From contig NZ_AWSQ01000004.1 in assembly GCF_000498575.2 (NCBI RefSeq), forward strand, positions 201,527-265,526: a stretch of 64,000 nt of DNA, read 5' to 3'. This document shows, in pieces, positions 7,672-15,333 of this stretch. A program made the position numbers and the translations under genes. Positions within the stretch are counted from its first letter, which is position 1. Each line of letters opens with the position of its first letter. Below the pieces are notes generated by a model. The model did not search any database and was not told where the DNA came from. It saw nothing but the letters and a program-made list of their open reading frames with translations. The DNA comes from Pseudomonas taeanensis MS-3 (lineage in GTDB: Bacteria > Pseudomonadota > Gammaproteobacteria > Pseudomonadales > Pseudomonadaceae).

Positions 7672-8268
7672 TTGAATCTCCCAAAGGCGATGGTGACAGG
7701 CAGACGACAGGTTGAGCATTGCGGCCTCGCCGTCCAACCGCCGGTTGGACAGCTGCGACGGCTATTCGTTGCCCTCAGCCCTACTGTTTACCCGCCCCCC
7801 CTGTCCGGACAAATACATCGAAACATCCATTGCCGGCCAAATTGAACCGGCCATGACTGGCACTTTCGACTCAAAGCGGACTATCACGACTGATACTGAC
7901 TACGCCCTAACGGCCAGTCATTGAGCTAGCCGATCACGTTCATTCAGCACGCTCAGGTTGCCCTGAGAGCACCACACTCGCCAAGGGCAACGCACACCAC
8001 GAGTGATGGCACTCGGAAACCCGACGCGGAGGGCGCCAACCCACACCTGACAATTGTTAACAATTGTCAATTGATATGCTAAATTCCCCAGATACTCTGA
8101 GATGGATGCTATTGAGCATTCTCCAACCGCGGTGACGCTTTGGATGTCATTGATAGCGAGGCCTTTTTGCTTGGTGCTATTCAACCGCCTAGCGCCTGCC
8201 CGGCCATTCAGCATAAGTCTTCGTGGATGATTCCACTTAACAACGTATTTAGTGATTGGAGCTACAAC
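7672..8268. other. Intergenic region, 597 bp, between HELKH gene and GntR gene
   Basis: No convincing gene. The right part is AT-rich and contains the 22-bp palindrome at 8048-8069 and a possible minus-10 element TATGCT at 8075-8080. A frame runs from 8140 into the GntR gene but lacks a ribosome site before 8258. The left part, about 7740-8040, shows nothing I can name. Confidence 0.6.
8048..8069. promoter_or_regulatory. Perfect 22-bp palindrome, likely operator before GntR gene
   Basis: The half-site TGACAATTGTT is followed immediately by its exact reverse complement, with no spacer. It ends 5 bp before a plausible minus-10 TATGCT at 8075, so a bound repressor would overlap the promoter. 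It is 200 bp upstream of the FCD-type GntR gene, fitting autoregulation. The sequence TTGACAAT read on the minus strand at its right edge also occurs in the two sites at 17518 and 28422. Confidence 0.6.
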
Positions 8269-8943
8269 ATGCCTGCAACTAGTACGATTTCAAAGCAAAG
8301 CTTTGACGTGCAAACAGCCAACATCCTTCGCGAGATGATCGTCACGGGCAGTCTGGAGGCAGGCTCACGTTTGACGGAAGCAAAGTTAACCGAACAGTTC
8401 CATGTATCCCGCGGCACCATCCGTGCCGCCTTGCAGAAGCTGCACAACGAGGGTTTGGTTTCTCAGGTGCCCTACACCGGTTGGCATGTCATCGCTATTG
8501 ACGCCCAGGACGCCTGGGAGCTACATAATTTGCGTCGCGTCCTCGATGGCTTAGCCGCTCGTCTGACAGCAGAACGCATTGAACCTGAAGGTGCCAAGCG
8601 ACTAGAAGTGGCTTATCAGCATCTGTGCAAAACCTGCGAAGACGGCGACCCCAAAGACATAGCCAACGCAGACTTCGAGCTACACAAGCTGATCGTGCTG
8701 CTGTCCGGCCATCGACGGTTGCAAGAACACTACAAACTGACCGAGCAACAGATTCGGGTGTTTATCGCCTCCTGTGACTCCGAGTTCTCGGACTATAAGA
8801 ACATCGGCCAACGCCATGCGCCCTTGGTTCAGGCAATACTGGCAGGTGACGCTGATGCCGCCGAACGCCTGGCCAAAGAGCACAATGCCACCCAAGGCGA
8901 TGCGCTAATCAGTAGCCTGCGGCAGACGGAAACCCCAAAATAA
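8269..8943 (+). CDS. GntR-family regulator, FCD subfamily
   Basis: 224 residues from ATG 8269 with GGAG at 8258-8261. An N-terminal winged helix spans about residues 8-75 (ANILREMIVTGSLEAGSRL, then LTEQFHVSRGTIRAALQKL), followed by an all-helical FCD ligand domain with FELHKLIVLLSGH and RHAPLVQAI, containing the D/H residues that usually bind a metal and a carboxylate ligand. FCD regulators commonly repress catabolic operons and are released by an organic acid. It opens the accessory island and is preceded by a perfect palindrome, so it is a good candidate for the local repressor. Confidence 0.9.
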   Translation: MPATSTISKQSFDVQTANILREMIVTGSLEAGSRLTEAKLTEQFHVSRGTIRAALQKLHNEGLVSQVPYTGWHVIAIDAQDAWELHNLRRVLDGLAARLTAERIEPEGAKRLEVAYQHLCKTCEDGDPKDIANADFELHKLIVLLSGHRRLQEHYKLTEQQIRVFIASCDSEFSDYKNIGQRHAPLVQAILAGDADAAERLAKEHNATQGDALISSLRQTETPK

Positions 8944-9012
8944 TCCAGTCGTATGCTCTTTCGTATCACTCGCCAACGCGATAGCCAATGGCGAGTGACA
9001 ATCCGCCTCAGA

Positions 9013-9894
9013 TCAGTCAGTTAAGCGGTCAGGGCGCGTGGTCTCGCGCTCATAGTGAATGGGCATCGCGTATCCATAGAACTGCTTCGCCCGCTCGGGC
9101 CGATTGACGGTTTCGGGGTCCAGGACATAGGTCGGCAATGCGGTGATCCACGCGCCCTTACCTTCTACCCGGGTCACGCGGTGCAGCGAATAGCGCCCCT
9201 TGAACAGCTGCAGGGCACCCGGTTCCCAGATCAGCCGATGCACCCGACTGCGGTCGCCGTCGAGCACACGTCTGACCCCCTCGAAACTCTCATCCTCTAC
9301 CGAGCGCATGTTCGGCACGTACTCGAACTCTCCGCCCTGCTCCGGCTGCTCGACCGACACGCTGATGGTGAATTCGTTGCCGTCGAAGTGCCAGGGAAAG
9401 TAATGCCCATCCTCCATGATCGCGTAGGGACAACGGGCCAGCGGATCGGCCCATTGGTAGATAGGCCAGACCCCGACGCAGGCGCCGACGAAGCGAGTCA
9501 TGGCATCCCAGTCATAGAGGGCGCGCAGGTCCGAGTCAGTCTCGAGGATGTCCGAGTTGATGAAGCCACTGGTTCGCCGCTCGAAAAAACGCTTCGGATG
9601 GGTCTCGGGCAGCGAGAGGTCTTCTGCGGTCATGTAGGGATTATGGCTCTGCTTCGACCAGAAAGTCCGCTCCCGCAGGCGGTAGGCCTCCGCCCGCATC
9701 CGCGCCACGGCCTCGGGGCGGATGAAGTCGGGCACCACGCTGCAACCGGTCTCATCCAGTTGCGCCCGGCACTGGGCGACCAGAGCCTGGGTCCTAGGGT
9801 TGTCAGGTTGATGAATCGGGTAGCGTTCCAGGTCAATGATGCAGGCAAGCGACCGGATGGATTGCTCGGTAGTGGACACAGGTGCTGAAGTCAT
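9013..9894 (-). CDS. Fe(II)/2-oxoglutarate-dependent oxygenase, BesD/HalD-like (paralogue 1)
   Basis: 293 residues from ATG 9894 with GGAGG upstream. The core has WHFDGNEFTIS with His169 and Asp171 as the HxD iron ligands, GGEFEYVP as the following strand, and His238 in SLHRVTRVEG as the distal iron ligand. The pattern resembles the BesD/HalD group of oxygenases that act on free amino acids. BesD-type halogenases replace the Asp by Gly; here Asp is kept, so hydroxylation is expected. It is a close paralogue of the gene at 11095, with the LysR gene between them. Confidence 0.8.
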   Translation of the reverse strand: MTSAPVSTTEQSIRSLACIIDLERYPIHQPDNPRTQALVAQCRAQLDETGCSVVPDFIRPEAVARMRAEAYRLRERTFWSKQSHNPYMTAEDLSLPETHPKRFFERRTSGFINSDILETDSDLRALYDWDAMTRFVGACVGVWPIYQWADPLARCPYAIMEDGHYFPWHFDGNEFTISVSVEQPEQGGEFEYVPNMRSVEDESFEGVRRVLDGDRSRVHRLIWEPGALQLFKGRYSLHRVTRVEGKGAWITALPTYVLDPETVNRPERAKQFYGYAMPIHYERETTRPDRLTD

Positions 9895-10076
9895 GGGGCC
9901 TCCAATAAGCCAATGGGTTACACATCGGCCCGCATGATCACGACCCCTCATCCACCAATCAAACGAATATAATTCAGGCCATCCATCGAATATTCAAATT
10001 TAACTCGAATCCGGCTGCGAGCAATGCTCCTGCAAGTACAACGCAGCGCCCATCGGGCTAACCACACAGAGCTGCC
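9895..10076. promoter_or_regulatory. Intergenic region upstream of oxygenase 1
   Basis: 182 bp between the LysR stop and oxygenase 1 (both minus strand). An AT-rich stretch at about 9960-10010 carries repeated CGAAT/ATTC elements (around 9962, 9987 and 10005). Similar ATTCGAAT appears at 10968 near the LysR/oxygenase 2 promoter. These may be LysR contacts. No gene is seen. Confidence 0.35.
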
Positions 10077-10955
10077 TCACTGGGTCTGCTTACGCTCCTG
10101 GCGCATATCGATGGCCACCACATCCTTCAGCGCACCTTTGGCCAGATCCAGCAACTCGGCATCGATGGGTTCCTTGGGATGCAGTAAATAGACAGGCCGC
10201 TGGAAGGTCGGCGCCTTCTCGATCAGGTGCAGCCGGCCCGCTTCGAGAAGCGGCTCGACAGTGCGCTCGGAGAAGTAGCCCGACCCGCCATGCTTCAGGA
10301 TGTAGTCGAGGCCTATCATGCTCAGCCCCACTGACAAGCGTGGCGCCCGGGTTTCCGGGTAGGCAAGGCTGTGCGCAGCGCGGAACTCGGCGCCCCAGTC
10401 GACGAACACGTAGTCCGGCTGCCAGTGCTTGGTCACCTTGCGTGCGGTGGTCGAGACCAGCACCAAGGTGTCCTCCATTAGTAGTTCGCAAGCCAGCCCG
10501 GCCTGCTGGCGCGGGATATAAGTCATCGCCAGGTCGATCAGACCGTCACTGAGGTCGGCCAGCAGGTTCTCCGAATAGTCGGCCACCACCCGCGTGCCGA
10601 CGTCCGCTGCGCGCTCTTGCATGGTCTCGACCCAGGCAGGGGCGATTCGCTCCCAGTGGTTCATTTGCACGCCCAGGGTCACCACCGCATTGAGTTCCTC
10701 AGGTAGAGCCACCTCCTGGCGCGCCTGTTCCCAGGCGCGCACCGCCGCGTAGGCGAAGCGATGGAAGTGCCGCCCGGCCACAGTCAACTCGCAGCCCTCG
10801 CGCTTGCGCACGAACAGCTGACGACCCAGCTGCGTCTCCAGCACCTTGATACGCGCGCTCACCGTCGACTGGGTGATATGCAGGCGATCGGCCGCCAGCT
10901 GGAAACCGCCACTCTTGGCGACCTCTAGAAAAGCTTTCATATGATTGATATTCAA
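10077..10955 (-). CDS. LysR-family transcriptional regulator
   Basis: 292 residues. The N-terminal helix-turn-helix (MKAFLEVAKSGGF, LAADRLHITQSTVSARIKVLE) spans about residues 6-60 and is followed by the effector-binding domain. The start shown is TTG at 10955, which gives the usual five residues before the first helix; an ATG at 10940 is the alternative. It is divergent from oxygenase 2 (11095) and lies between the two oxygenase paralogues, so both are likely targets. Confidence 0.88.
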   Translation of the reverse strand: MNINHMKAFLEVAKSGGFQLAADRLHITQSTVSARIKVLETQLGRQLFVRKREGCELTVAGRHFHRFAYAAVRAWEQARQEVALPEELNAVVTLGVQMNHWERIAPAWVETMQERAADVGTRVVADYSENLLADLSDGLIDLAMTYIPRQQAGLACELLMEDTLVLVSTTARKVTKHWQPDYVFVDWGAEFRAAHSLAYPETRAPRLSVGLSMIGLDYILKHGGSGYFSERTVEPLLEAGRLHLIEKAPTFQRPVYLLHPKEPIDAELLDLAKGALKDVVAIDMRQERKQTQ

Positions 10956-11094
10956 TGATTTTTCCTATTCGAATCGACTTTTTAAATACTTGTCAGTGAA
11001 TAAAATCGTTTTTCTAATGTAAGCATTTTGCAGATGATCCGGCCATGCGCCAAGCGCGCCGCAACCCAAATGATTCTCGCCCGGAGACACTGCA
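10956..11094. promoter_or_regulatory. Divergent promoter region, LysR / oxygenase 2
   Basis: 139 bp, AT-rich, with ATTCGAAT at 10968 and several T-runs. It should carry the LysR site and the oxygenase 2 promoter. GGAG at 11082-11085 is the ribosome site for ATG 11095. Confidence 0.4.
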
Positions 11095-11979
11095 ATGCCT
11101 CAAGCCTCACAAGCCCTCGCCGAACCTGTTATGAGCCCCGCGCTGGAGCAGATCATCGACCTCGATCGCTATCCTATCCATGACCCTGCCGACCCGGTCA
11201 CCCAGGCATTGGTCGAGCAATGCCGCGCCGAACTCGATGCTGTCGGTTGCTGCTGTGTGCGCGGTTTCATCCGCCCCGAATCGGTCGCGCGCATGCTGGC
11301 CGAGGCCGAGCGGCTCAAGCCGCAAACCTACTGGTCCGAGAGCTCCAACAACCCCTATATGACCAAGGACGACCCCTCGCTGCCGGAAGACCACCCCAAG
11401 CGCATCTTCAACAAACGCACCAACGGCTTCATCAACTCCGACCTCCTTGAGGGCGACTCCGACCTGCGCGCGGCCTACGACTCCGACGAGATGCTGCGTT
11501 TCGTCTCCGACTGCCTGGGCGTGGCGCCGATCTACCAATGGGCCGACCCTCTGGGGCGCAACCCCTACAGCGTGATGGAGCCTGGCCACGAGTTCGCCTG
11601 GCACTTCGACGGCAACGAATTCACCGTCAGCATCCTGGTTCAGGGAGCCGAGAAAGGTGGCATGTTCGAGTACTGCCCGGACCTGCGCAGCCCGGAGAAC
11701 GAGAACCTCGAGGCTGTCACCAAGGTCCTGCGCGGCGACCGCGGCCCGGTTCACGAACTGGATCTGCAGCCCGGCGATCTGCAGATCTTCAAGGGCCGCT
11801 TCTCCATGCACCGGGTGACCCAGATCGAAGGCAGCCGCACGCGCTACATCGCCCTACCGACCTATGTGCTCGATCCGCACAGCGTCAACCGTCCCGAGCG
11901 GGCCAAGCAGTTCTATGGTCGCGCCGAGCCGATTCACTATGAGCGTGAAGCGCAGCGCCCGGACCGCCTGCTCGACTGA
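11095..11979 (+). CDS. Fe(II)/2-oxoglutarate-dependent oxygenase, BesD/HalD-like (paralogue 2)
   Basis: 294 residues. Iron ligands are His170 and Asp172 in WHFDGNEFTVS and His239 in SMHRVTQIEG; Arg250 is a plausible 2-oxoglutarate contact. It matches paralogue 1 over its whole length, differing mostly in the N-terminal 20 residues and in the 80-110 region, which may adjust substrate choice. An intrinsic terminator follows at 11998. The short active-site loop lacks the ectoine-hydroxylase EctD signature, so it is not EctD. The likely substrate is a free amino acid or betaine; this is inference from fold and neighbours. Confidence 0.8.
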   Translation: MPQASQALAEPVMSPALEQIIDLDRYPIHDPADPVTQALVEQCRAELDAVGCCCVRGFIRPESVARMLAEAERLKPQTYWSESSNNPYMTKDDPSLPEDHPKRIFNKRTNGFINSDLLEGDSDLRAAYDSDEMLRFVSDCLGVAPIYQWADPLGRNPYSVMEPGHEFAWHFDGNEFTVSILVQGAEKGGMFEYCPDLRSPENENLEAVTKVLRGDRGPVHELDLQPGDLQIFKGRFSMHRVTQIEGSRTRYIALPTYVLDPHSVNRPERAKQFYGRAEPIHYEREAQRPDRLLD

Positions 11980-11997
11980 GCCCCGCGCGCCCTTACA

Positions 11998-12028
11998 GCG
12001 CCGTCCGAGCAATCGACGGCGCTTTTTT
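11998..12028 (+). terminator. Rho-independent terminator after oxygenase 2
   Basis: The stem GCGCCGTC (11998-12005) pairs with GACGGCGC (12015-12022), with a 9-nt loop and six T at 12023-12028. It separates oxygenase 2 from the M24 gene, which therefore needs its own start or readthrough. Confidence 0.9.
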
Positions 12029-12081
12029 GAGCCCGCCACCGCCACAACGGTCCTCCAAAAAATCATATCCGGTGCTATTGC

Positions 12082-13329
12082 ATGAGCAACATTGACATGG
12101 TCCGCCTGGCCCACACCTCGCCGGTGATGCGCCTGACCGATACCGAAGCGCAGATCGACATGCGTCGCCTGCGTGCCTACCGCCTTGGCCGCATCCGCGA
12201 GCAACTGATCAAGCGCGACTACGCCGCCTGCATCCTCTTCGACCCGATCAGCATCCGCTATGCCACGGGGTTTCGAAACTATGCCCTGTTCCAGATGCAT
12301 ATCCCCTGCAGCTACCTGTTCGTACCGGCCCAGGGTCCGGTGATCCTCTATGAATCGGAGTCTTCCTACCACATAGCCCGTGGCCTGGAGACCATCGACG
12401 AATACCGTCCGGCGCTGCAGCTCAACTATTTCTTCGGTGGCAGCCGGGAGCAGGAGTGGGTCAACCAGTGGGTCGATGAGGTCGCCTCCTTGATGCACGA
12501 GCACGGCGGCGGCAACCGGCGTCTGGCGATTGGCCGCACCGATGCGCGCATTCCCCTGGCACTGGCCAATTGCGGCCATGACATCTTCGATGCCCAGGAG
12601 CTGGTAGAGGCCGCGCGACTGATCAAGTCGCCGGAAGAGGTGCTCTGCATGAACCATGCGATCACCGTGGCCGAGGTCGGCATTTCACGCATGCGCGAGG
12701 CGCTGACGCCCGGCATGACCGAGGTACAGCTGTGGTCGATCCTGCACCAGACCAATATTTCCATGGGCGGTGAGTGGATAGATTGCCGCCTGCTGTCCTC
12801 CGGCGATCGGGCCAACCCCTGGCTGCAGGAAGCCAGCGACCGGATCATCCGTCCCGGCGAACTGGTGGCCTTCGACACCGACATGATCGGCCCCCTGGGC
12901 TACTGCGCCGACGTGTCGCGCACCTTCCATTGCGGTCCGGGCAGACCTACCCCGTCACAACGCAAGCTCTATCAACTAGCGCACGACGAGATCCATCACA
13001 ATCTCGAGCTGATCCGCCCCGGCGTCAGCTACCGCGAGCTATCGGAGAAGGCCTTTAGGCCGCCGGCCGAGTTCGTCGCCAACCGTTACCCCTGCATCGC
13101 CCACGGCATCGGCATGTGCGACGAGCACCCGAGCATCTTCTATCCCCAGGATTTCGAGAAGTACGGCTACGACGGGGTGATCGAGGAGAACATGACCCTG
13201 TGCGTGGAGAGCTACATGGGCGCAGAGGGTGGCTACGAGGGGGTCAAACTGGAGCAGCAGGTATTGGTCACCCGCAACGGTTGCGAGGTACTGTCGCGTT
13301 ACCCGTTCGAGGAAGACTTGCTAGTCTGA
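12082..13329 (+). CDS. M24-family metalloenzyme resembling DMSP lyase DddP
   Basis: 415 residues. The pita-bread fold has metal ligands Asp265 and Asp267 (FDTD), Asp277, His341, Glu376 and Glu391. Their spacing, and the extra Asp347 six residues after the His (HGIGMCDEHP), match the arrangement I recall for DddP, where that Asp is the catalytic base. RYAT near 59-62, EHGGGN at 140-145 and GGEWI...NPW at 229-247 also look DddP-like. DddP cleaves dimethylsulfoniopropionate to acrylate and dimethyl sulfide; other M24 proteins are Xaa-Pro peptidases, creatinase or ectoine hydrolase. No acrylate-handling gene is recognised nearby, so a different betaine-like substrate is possible. Confidence 0.78.
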   Translation: MSNIDMVRLAHTSPVMRLTDTEAQIDMRRLRAYRLGRIREQLIKRDYAACILFDPISIRYATGFRNYALFQMHIPCSYLFVPAQGPVILYESESSYHIARGLETIDEYRPALQLNYFFGGSREQEWVNQWVDEVASLMHEHGGGNRRLAIGRTDARIPLALANCGHDIFDAQELVEAARLIKSPEEVLCMNHAITVAEVGISRMREALTPGMTEVQLWSILHQTNISMGGEWIDCRLLSSGDRANPWLQEASDRIIRPGELVAFDTDMIGPLGYCADVSRTFHCGPGRPTPSQRKLYQLAHDEIHHNLELIRPGVSYRELSEKAFRPPAEFVANRYPCIAHGIGMCDEHPSIFYPQDFEKYGYDGVIEENMTLCVESYMGAEGGYEGVKLEQQVLVTRNGCEVLSRYPFEEDLLV

Positions 13330-13340
13330 GGATTGCTCAG

Positions 13341-13372
13341 CGAGCGGTGAATCTACCCTGACTCACCGTTCG
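13341..13372. terminator. Imperfect hairpin between convergent M24 and SDR genes
   Basis: CGAGCGGTGAATC (from 13341) pairs with GACTCACCGTTCG (to 13372) with two mismatches and a short loop. There is no T-run. It lies between the 3' ends of the two convergent genes. Confidence 0.35.
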
Positions 13373-13400
13373 ACCAGCCAGCTGCCTCACTATTTAGCCA

Positions 13401-14099
13401 TTAAAAACGCTCCACATCCGGGCGCAAATCCAACTCGAATGTCCAGGCCGAGCGGTCTTGCTGGATCAGATGCAGATAGCTGGCAGCGATGGCCTCGGCC
13501 TTTAGACAACTACTCTCATCCTCGCCTGCCACACCTATCACGCCGTCGAGAATCACGTGCGCCACATGAATGCCCTGGGGCCCCAGTTCGCGGGCCATGG
13601 CCTGAGCCAGGCCGCGCTGGGCAAATTTGCTGGAGCCGAAGGCGGCAAAACGAGCGCCTGGCTTCACCGCCGAGGTGGCGCCGGTGAAGATCACCGTGCC
13701 GCCGCCGCGCTGTTGCATGCGGGGCACAGCCTGCTGGGCGCAGAGAAAGGCGCCCAGGCAATTGACCCGCCACAGAGTCTCGAAGTCGGCGGCCTTGGTG
13801 TCCACTAGGGATTGGCAAAGGAAGGCACCCGCCGTGTAGACCAGCACCTCGGGCACGCCGAGATCAGCCTCGATGGCATCGTAGGCTTGACTCAACGCGA
13901 CCTCGTCGCTCAGGTCGCAGGTGAACAGCTGCATCACGCCACCAGTATTGCCAATCTCTTGAGCGAGGTGTTCGCCGACCTCCCGACTGCGGGCCAGGCC
14001 GGCCACCGCATAGCCTTGCGCGGCAAGTTTGCGGCAGACGGCAGCACTCAGGCCGGGACCGACCCCGGCGACCACGGCAACGGCTCGCTGGTTATTCAT
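13401..14099 (-). CDS. SDR-fold protein lacking the catalytic Tyr
   Basis: 232 residues from ATG 14099 with GGAGG. The Rossmann start VVAGVGPGLSAAV is a GxGxG variant. At the active site the normal YxxxK reads FGSSK, so Tyr is replaced by Phe, and NNAG reads YTAG. This matches an atypical SDR subgroup that I recall as lacking the usual catalytic tetrad. It may be a non-catalytic or altered reductase. It is the last gene of the five-gene run 17379 to 13401. Confidence 0.78.
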   Translation of the reverse strand: MNNQRAVAVVAGVGPGLSAAVCRKLAAQGYAVAGLARSREVGEHLAQEIGNTGGVMQLFTCDLSDEVALSQAYDAIEADLGVPEVLVYTAGAFLCQSLVDTKAADFETLWRVNCLGAFLCAQQAVPRMQQRGGGTVIFTGATSAVKPGARFAAFGSSKFAQRGLAQAMARELGPQGIHVAHVILDGVIGVAGEDESSCLKAEAIAASYLHLIQQDRSAWTFELDLRPDVERF

Positions 14100-14143
14100 G
14101 GTTAGCCTCCTTCGCACGTTATGGATTTAGCGGTTGGAGCCTG

Positions 14144-14515
14144 TCAGCAAATACGCCCACCGCTGAAGGCCTGGCCCTTGGGAATGTCGCGGTACTCGGC
14201 GAAGACCTGTTCGAGCGGCACCGCCAGGGCCTCCGCGACCACGCTGGATGTAGCACGCAGCACCGCCGCCTTGAGTTCACCCGTGCGCCCTTCCAGGGCG
14301 GTGATCGAGATCAGCGGCGCGGCCCGCCCGGCTTCCGACGCGCTCCAGATGCACTCGCCCTCGGCGTAGGTTCCGGGCGCAACCGGCTGGAAGATCGCCC
14401 AGCAATAATCCTGGGGAATTCCCAGCGCATCGGCCGCCGCCGCGGTGCAGCGGGTCAACAACTGGCCAATATTGCAGCTCGCGGGGGCGATGGCCTGGAT
14501 TCGAATGGTCGGCAT
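14144..14515 (-). CDS. Tautomerase-superfamily protein
   Basis: 123 residues beginning MPTIRIQAIAP, so Pro1 would be exposed after Met removal, as in 4-oxalocrotonate tautomerase and MIF-like enzymes. There are two beta-alpha-beta units (PTIRIQ..., and PLISITALEGRTGELKAA...), so it is of the long, fused type. Such enzymes tautomerise or hydrate 2-oxo acids. It lies between two SDR genes in the island operon; the substrate is unknown. Confidence 0.78.
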   Translation of the reverse strand: MPTIRIQAIAPASCNIGQLLTRCTAAAADALGIPQDYCWAIFQPVAPGTYAEGECIWSASEAGRAAPLISITALEGRTGELKAAVLRATSSVVAEALAVPLEQVFAEYRDIPKGQAFSGGRIC

Positions 14516-14544
14516 TCAGCTTACTCCTGTTGGGTTGATTGAAA

Positions 14545-15318
14545 TCACTGTGTACGCCCCTGCACGTACGGCGCATGGGCGGTCAGGCCACCGTCCAGCA
14601 CGAACAGCTGGCCGCTGGCGAAAGAGGCCTCGTCCGAGGCCAGCCAGGTCGCCAGGTTGGCGATGTCCTGCGGCTGGCCGAGGCGACCGACCGGATGCTG
14701 GGCGATCACCGCCTGTTCAGCCGCGGCCGGGTCCGCCTGGCTCTTCAGGTAGGCATCCATCATTTCGGTGCGAATCCAGCCCGGGCAGATGGCGTTGCAG
14801 CGAATGCCCACGGCGCCGTAGTCCACGGCGATGGCCTTGCTCAGGGCATGCACGCCGCCCTTGGAGGCGCAGTAGGCGGCCAGGTCCGGATCGGCGGCGA
14901 AGCCGTCATAGGAGCCGATATTGAGAATGACCCCGCCGCCGGCCTGGGTCATGGGCGCCAGCGCGGCCTTGGCGCAGAGAAACACGCCCTTGAGGTTGAT
15001 GCCCATCAACCAGTCCCACTCGGCCTCGCTGGTCTCGCCGATGGGCTTCTCCAGCTGCACGCCGGCGCTGTTGACCAGCACATCCAGGCGCCCGCAACGC
15101 TCGAGAGTGAAGTCCACCAGCGCCTGCACGTCCTCGGCCTTGGCCACATCGGTACGGCAGAACAGCGGGTTGCCGCCGACCCACGGCAAATCGGCTTCGC
15201 TGCGTCCGGCCACCACCACCTGCGCGCCCTCGGCCAGGAAACGTTCGGCGATGGCCCGGCCGATGCCGCGGGTACCGCCTGTGACGATCGCCACCTTGCC
15301 AGCCAGCCTGCCGTTCAT
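14545..15318 (-). CDS. SDR-family NAD(P)-dependent oxidoreductase
   Basis: 257 residues with a complete classical SDR pattern: TGGTRGIG near 14-21, NSAG near 86, a Ser in NIGSYDG, YCASK near 155-159, and PGWIRTEM after it. It probably oxidises a secondary alcohol intermediate of the island pathway. It is placed between the tautomerase-like and GhrA-like genes with 15-29 bp gaps, so it is likely co-transcribed with them. Confidence 0.9.
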   Translation of the reverse strand: MNGRLAGKVAIVTGGTRGIGRAIAERFLAEGAQVVVAGRSEADLPWVGGNPLFCRTDVAKAEDVQALVDFTLERCGRLDVLVNSAGVQLEKPIGETSEAEWDWLMGINLKGVFLCAKAALAPMTQAGGGVILNIGSYDGFAADPDLAAYCASKGGVHALSKAIAVDYGAVGIRCNAICPGWIRTEMMDAYLKSQADPAAAEQAVIAQHPVGRLGQPQDIANLATWLASDEASFASGQLFVLDGGLTAHAPYVQGRTQ

Positions 15319-15333
15319 CTCAGCCTCCCGGGC

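Noticed and set aside
9013..11979. Ectoine hydroxylase (EctD) identity for the oxygenases
   Set aside because: The EctD signature around the iron site is not present and no ect genes are nearby.
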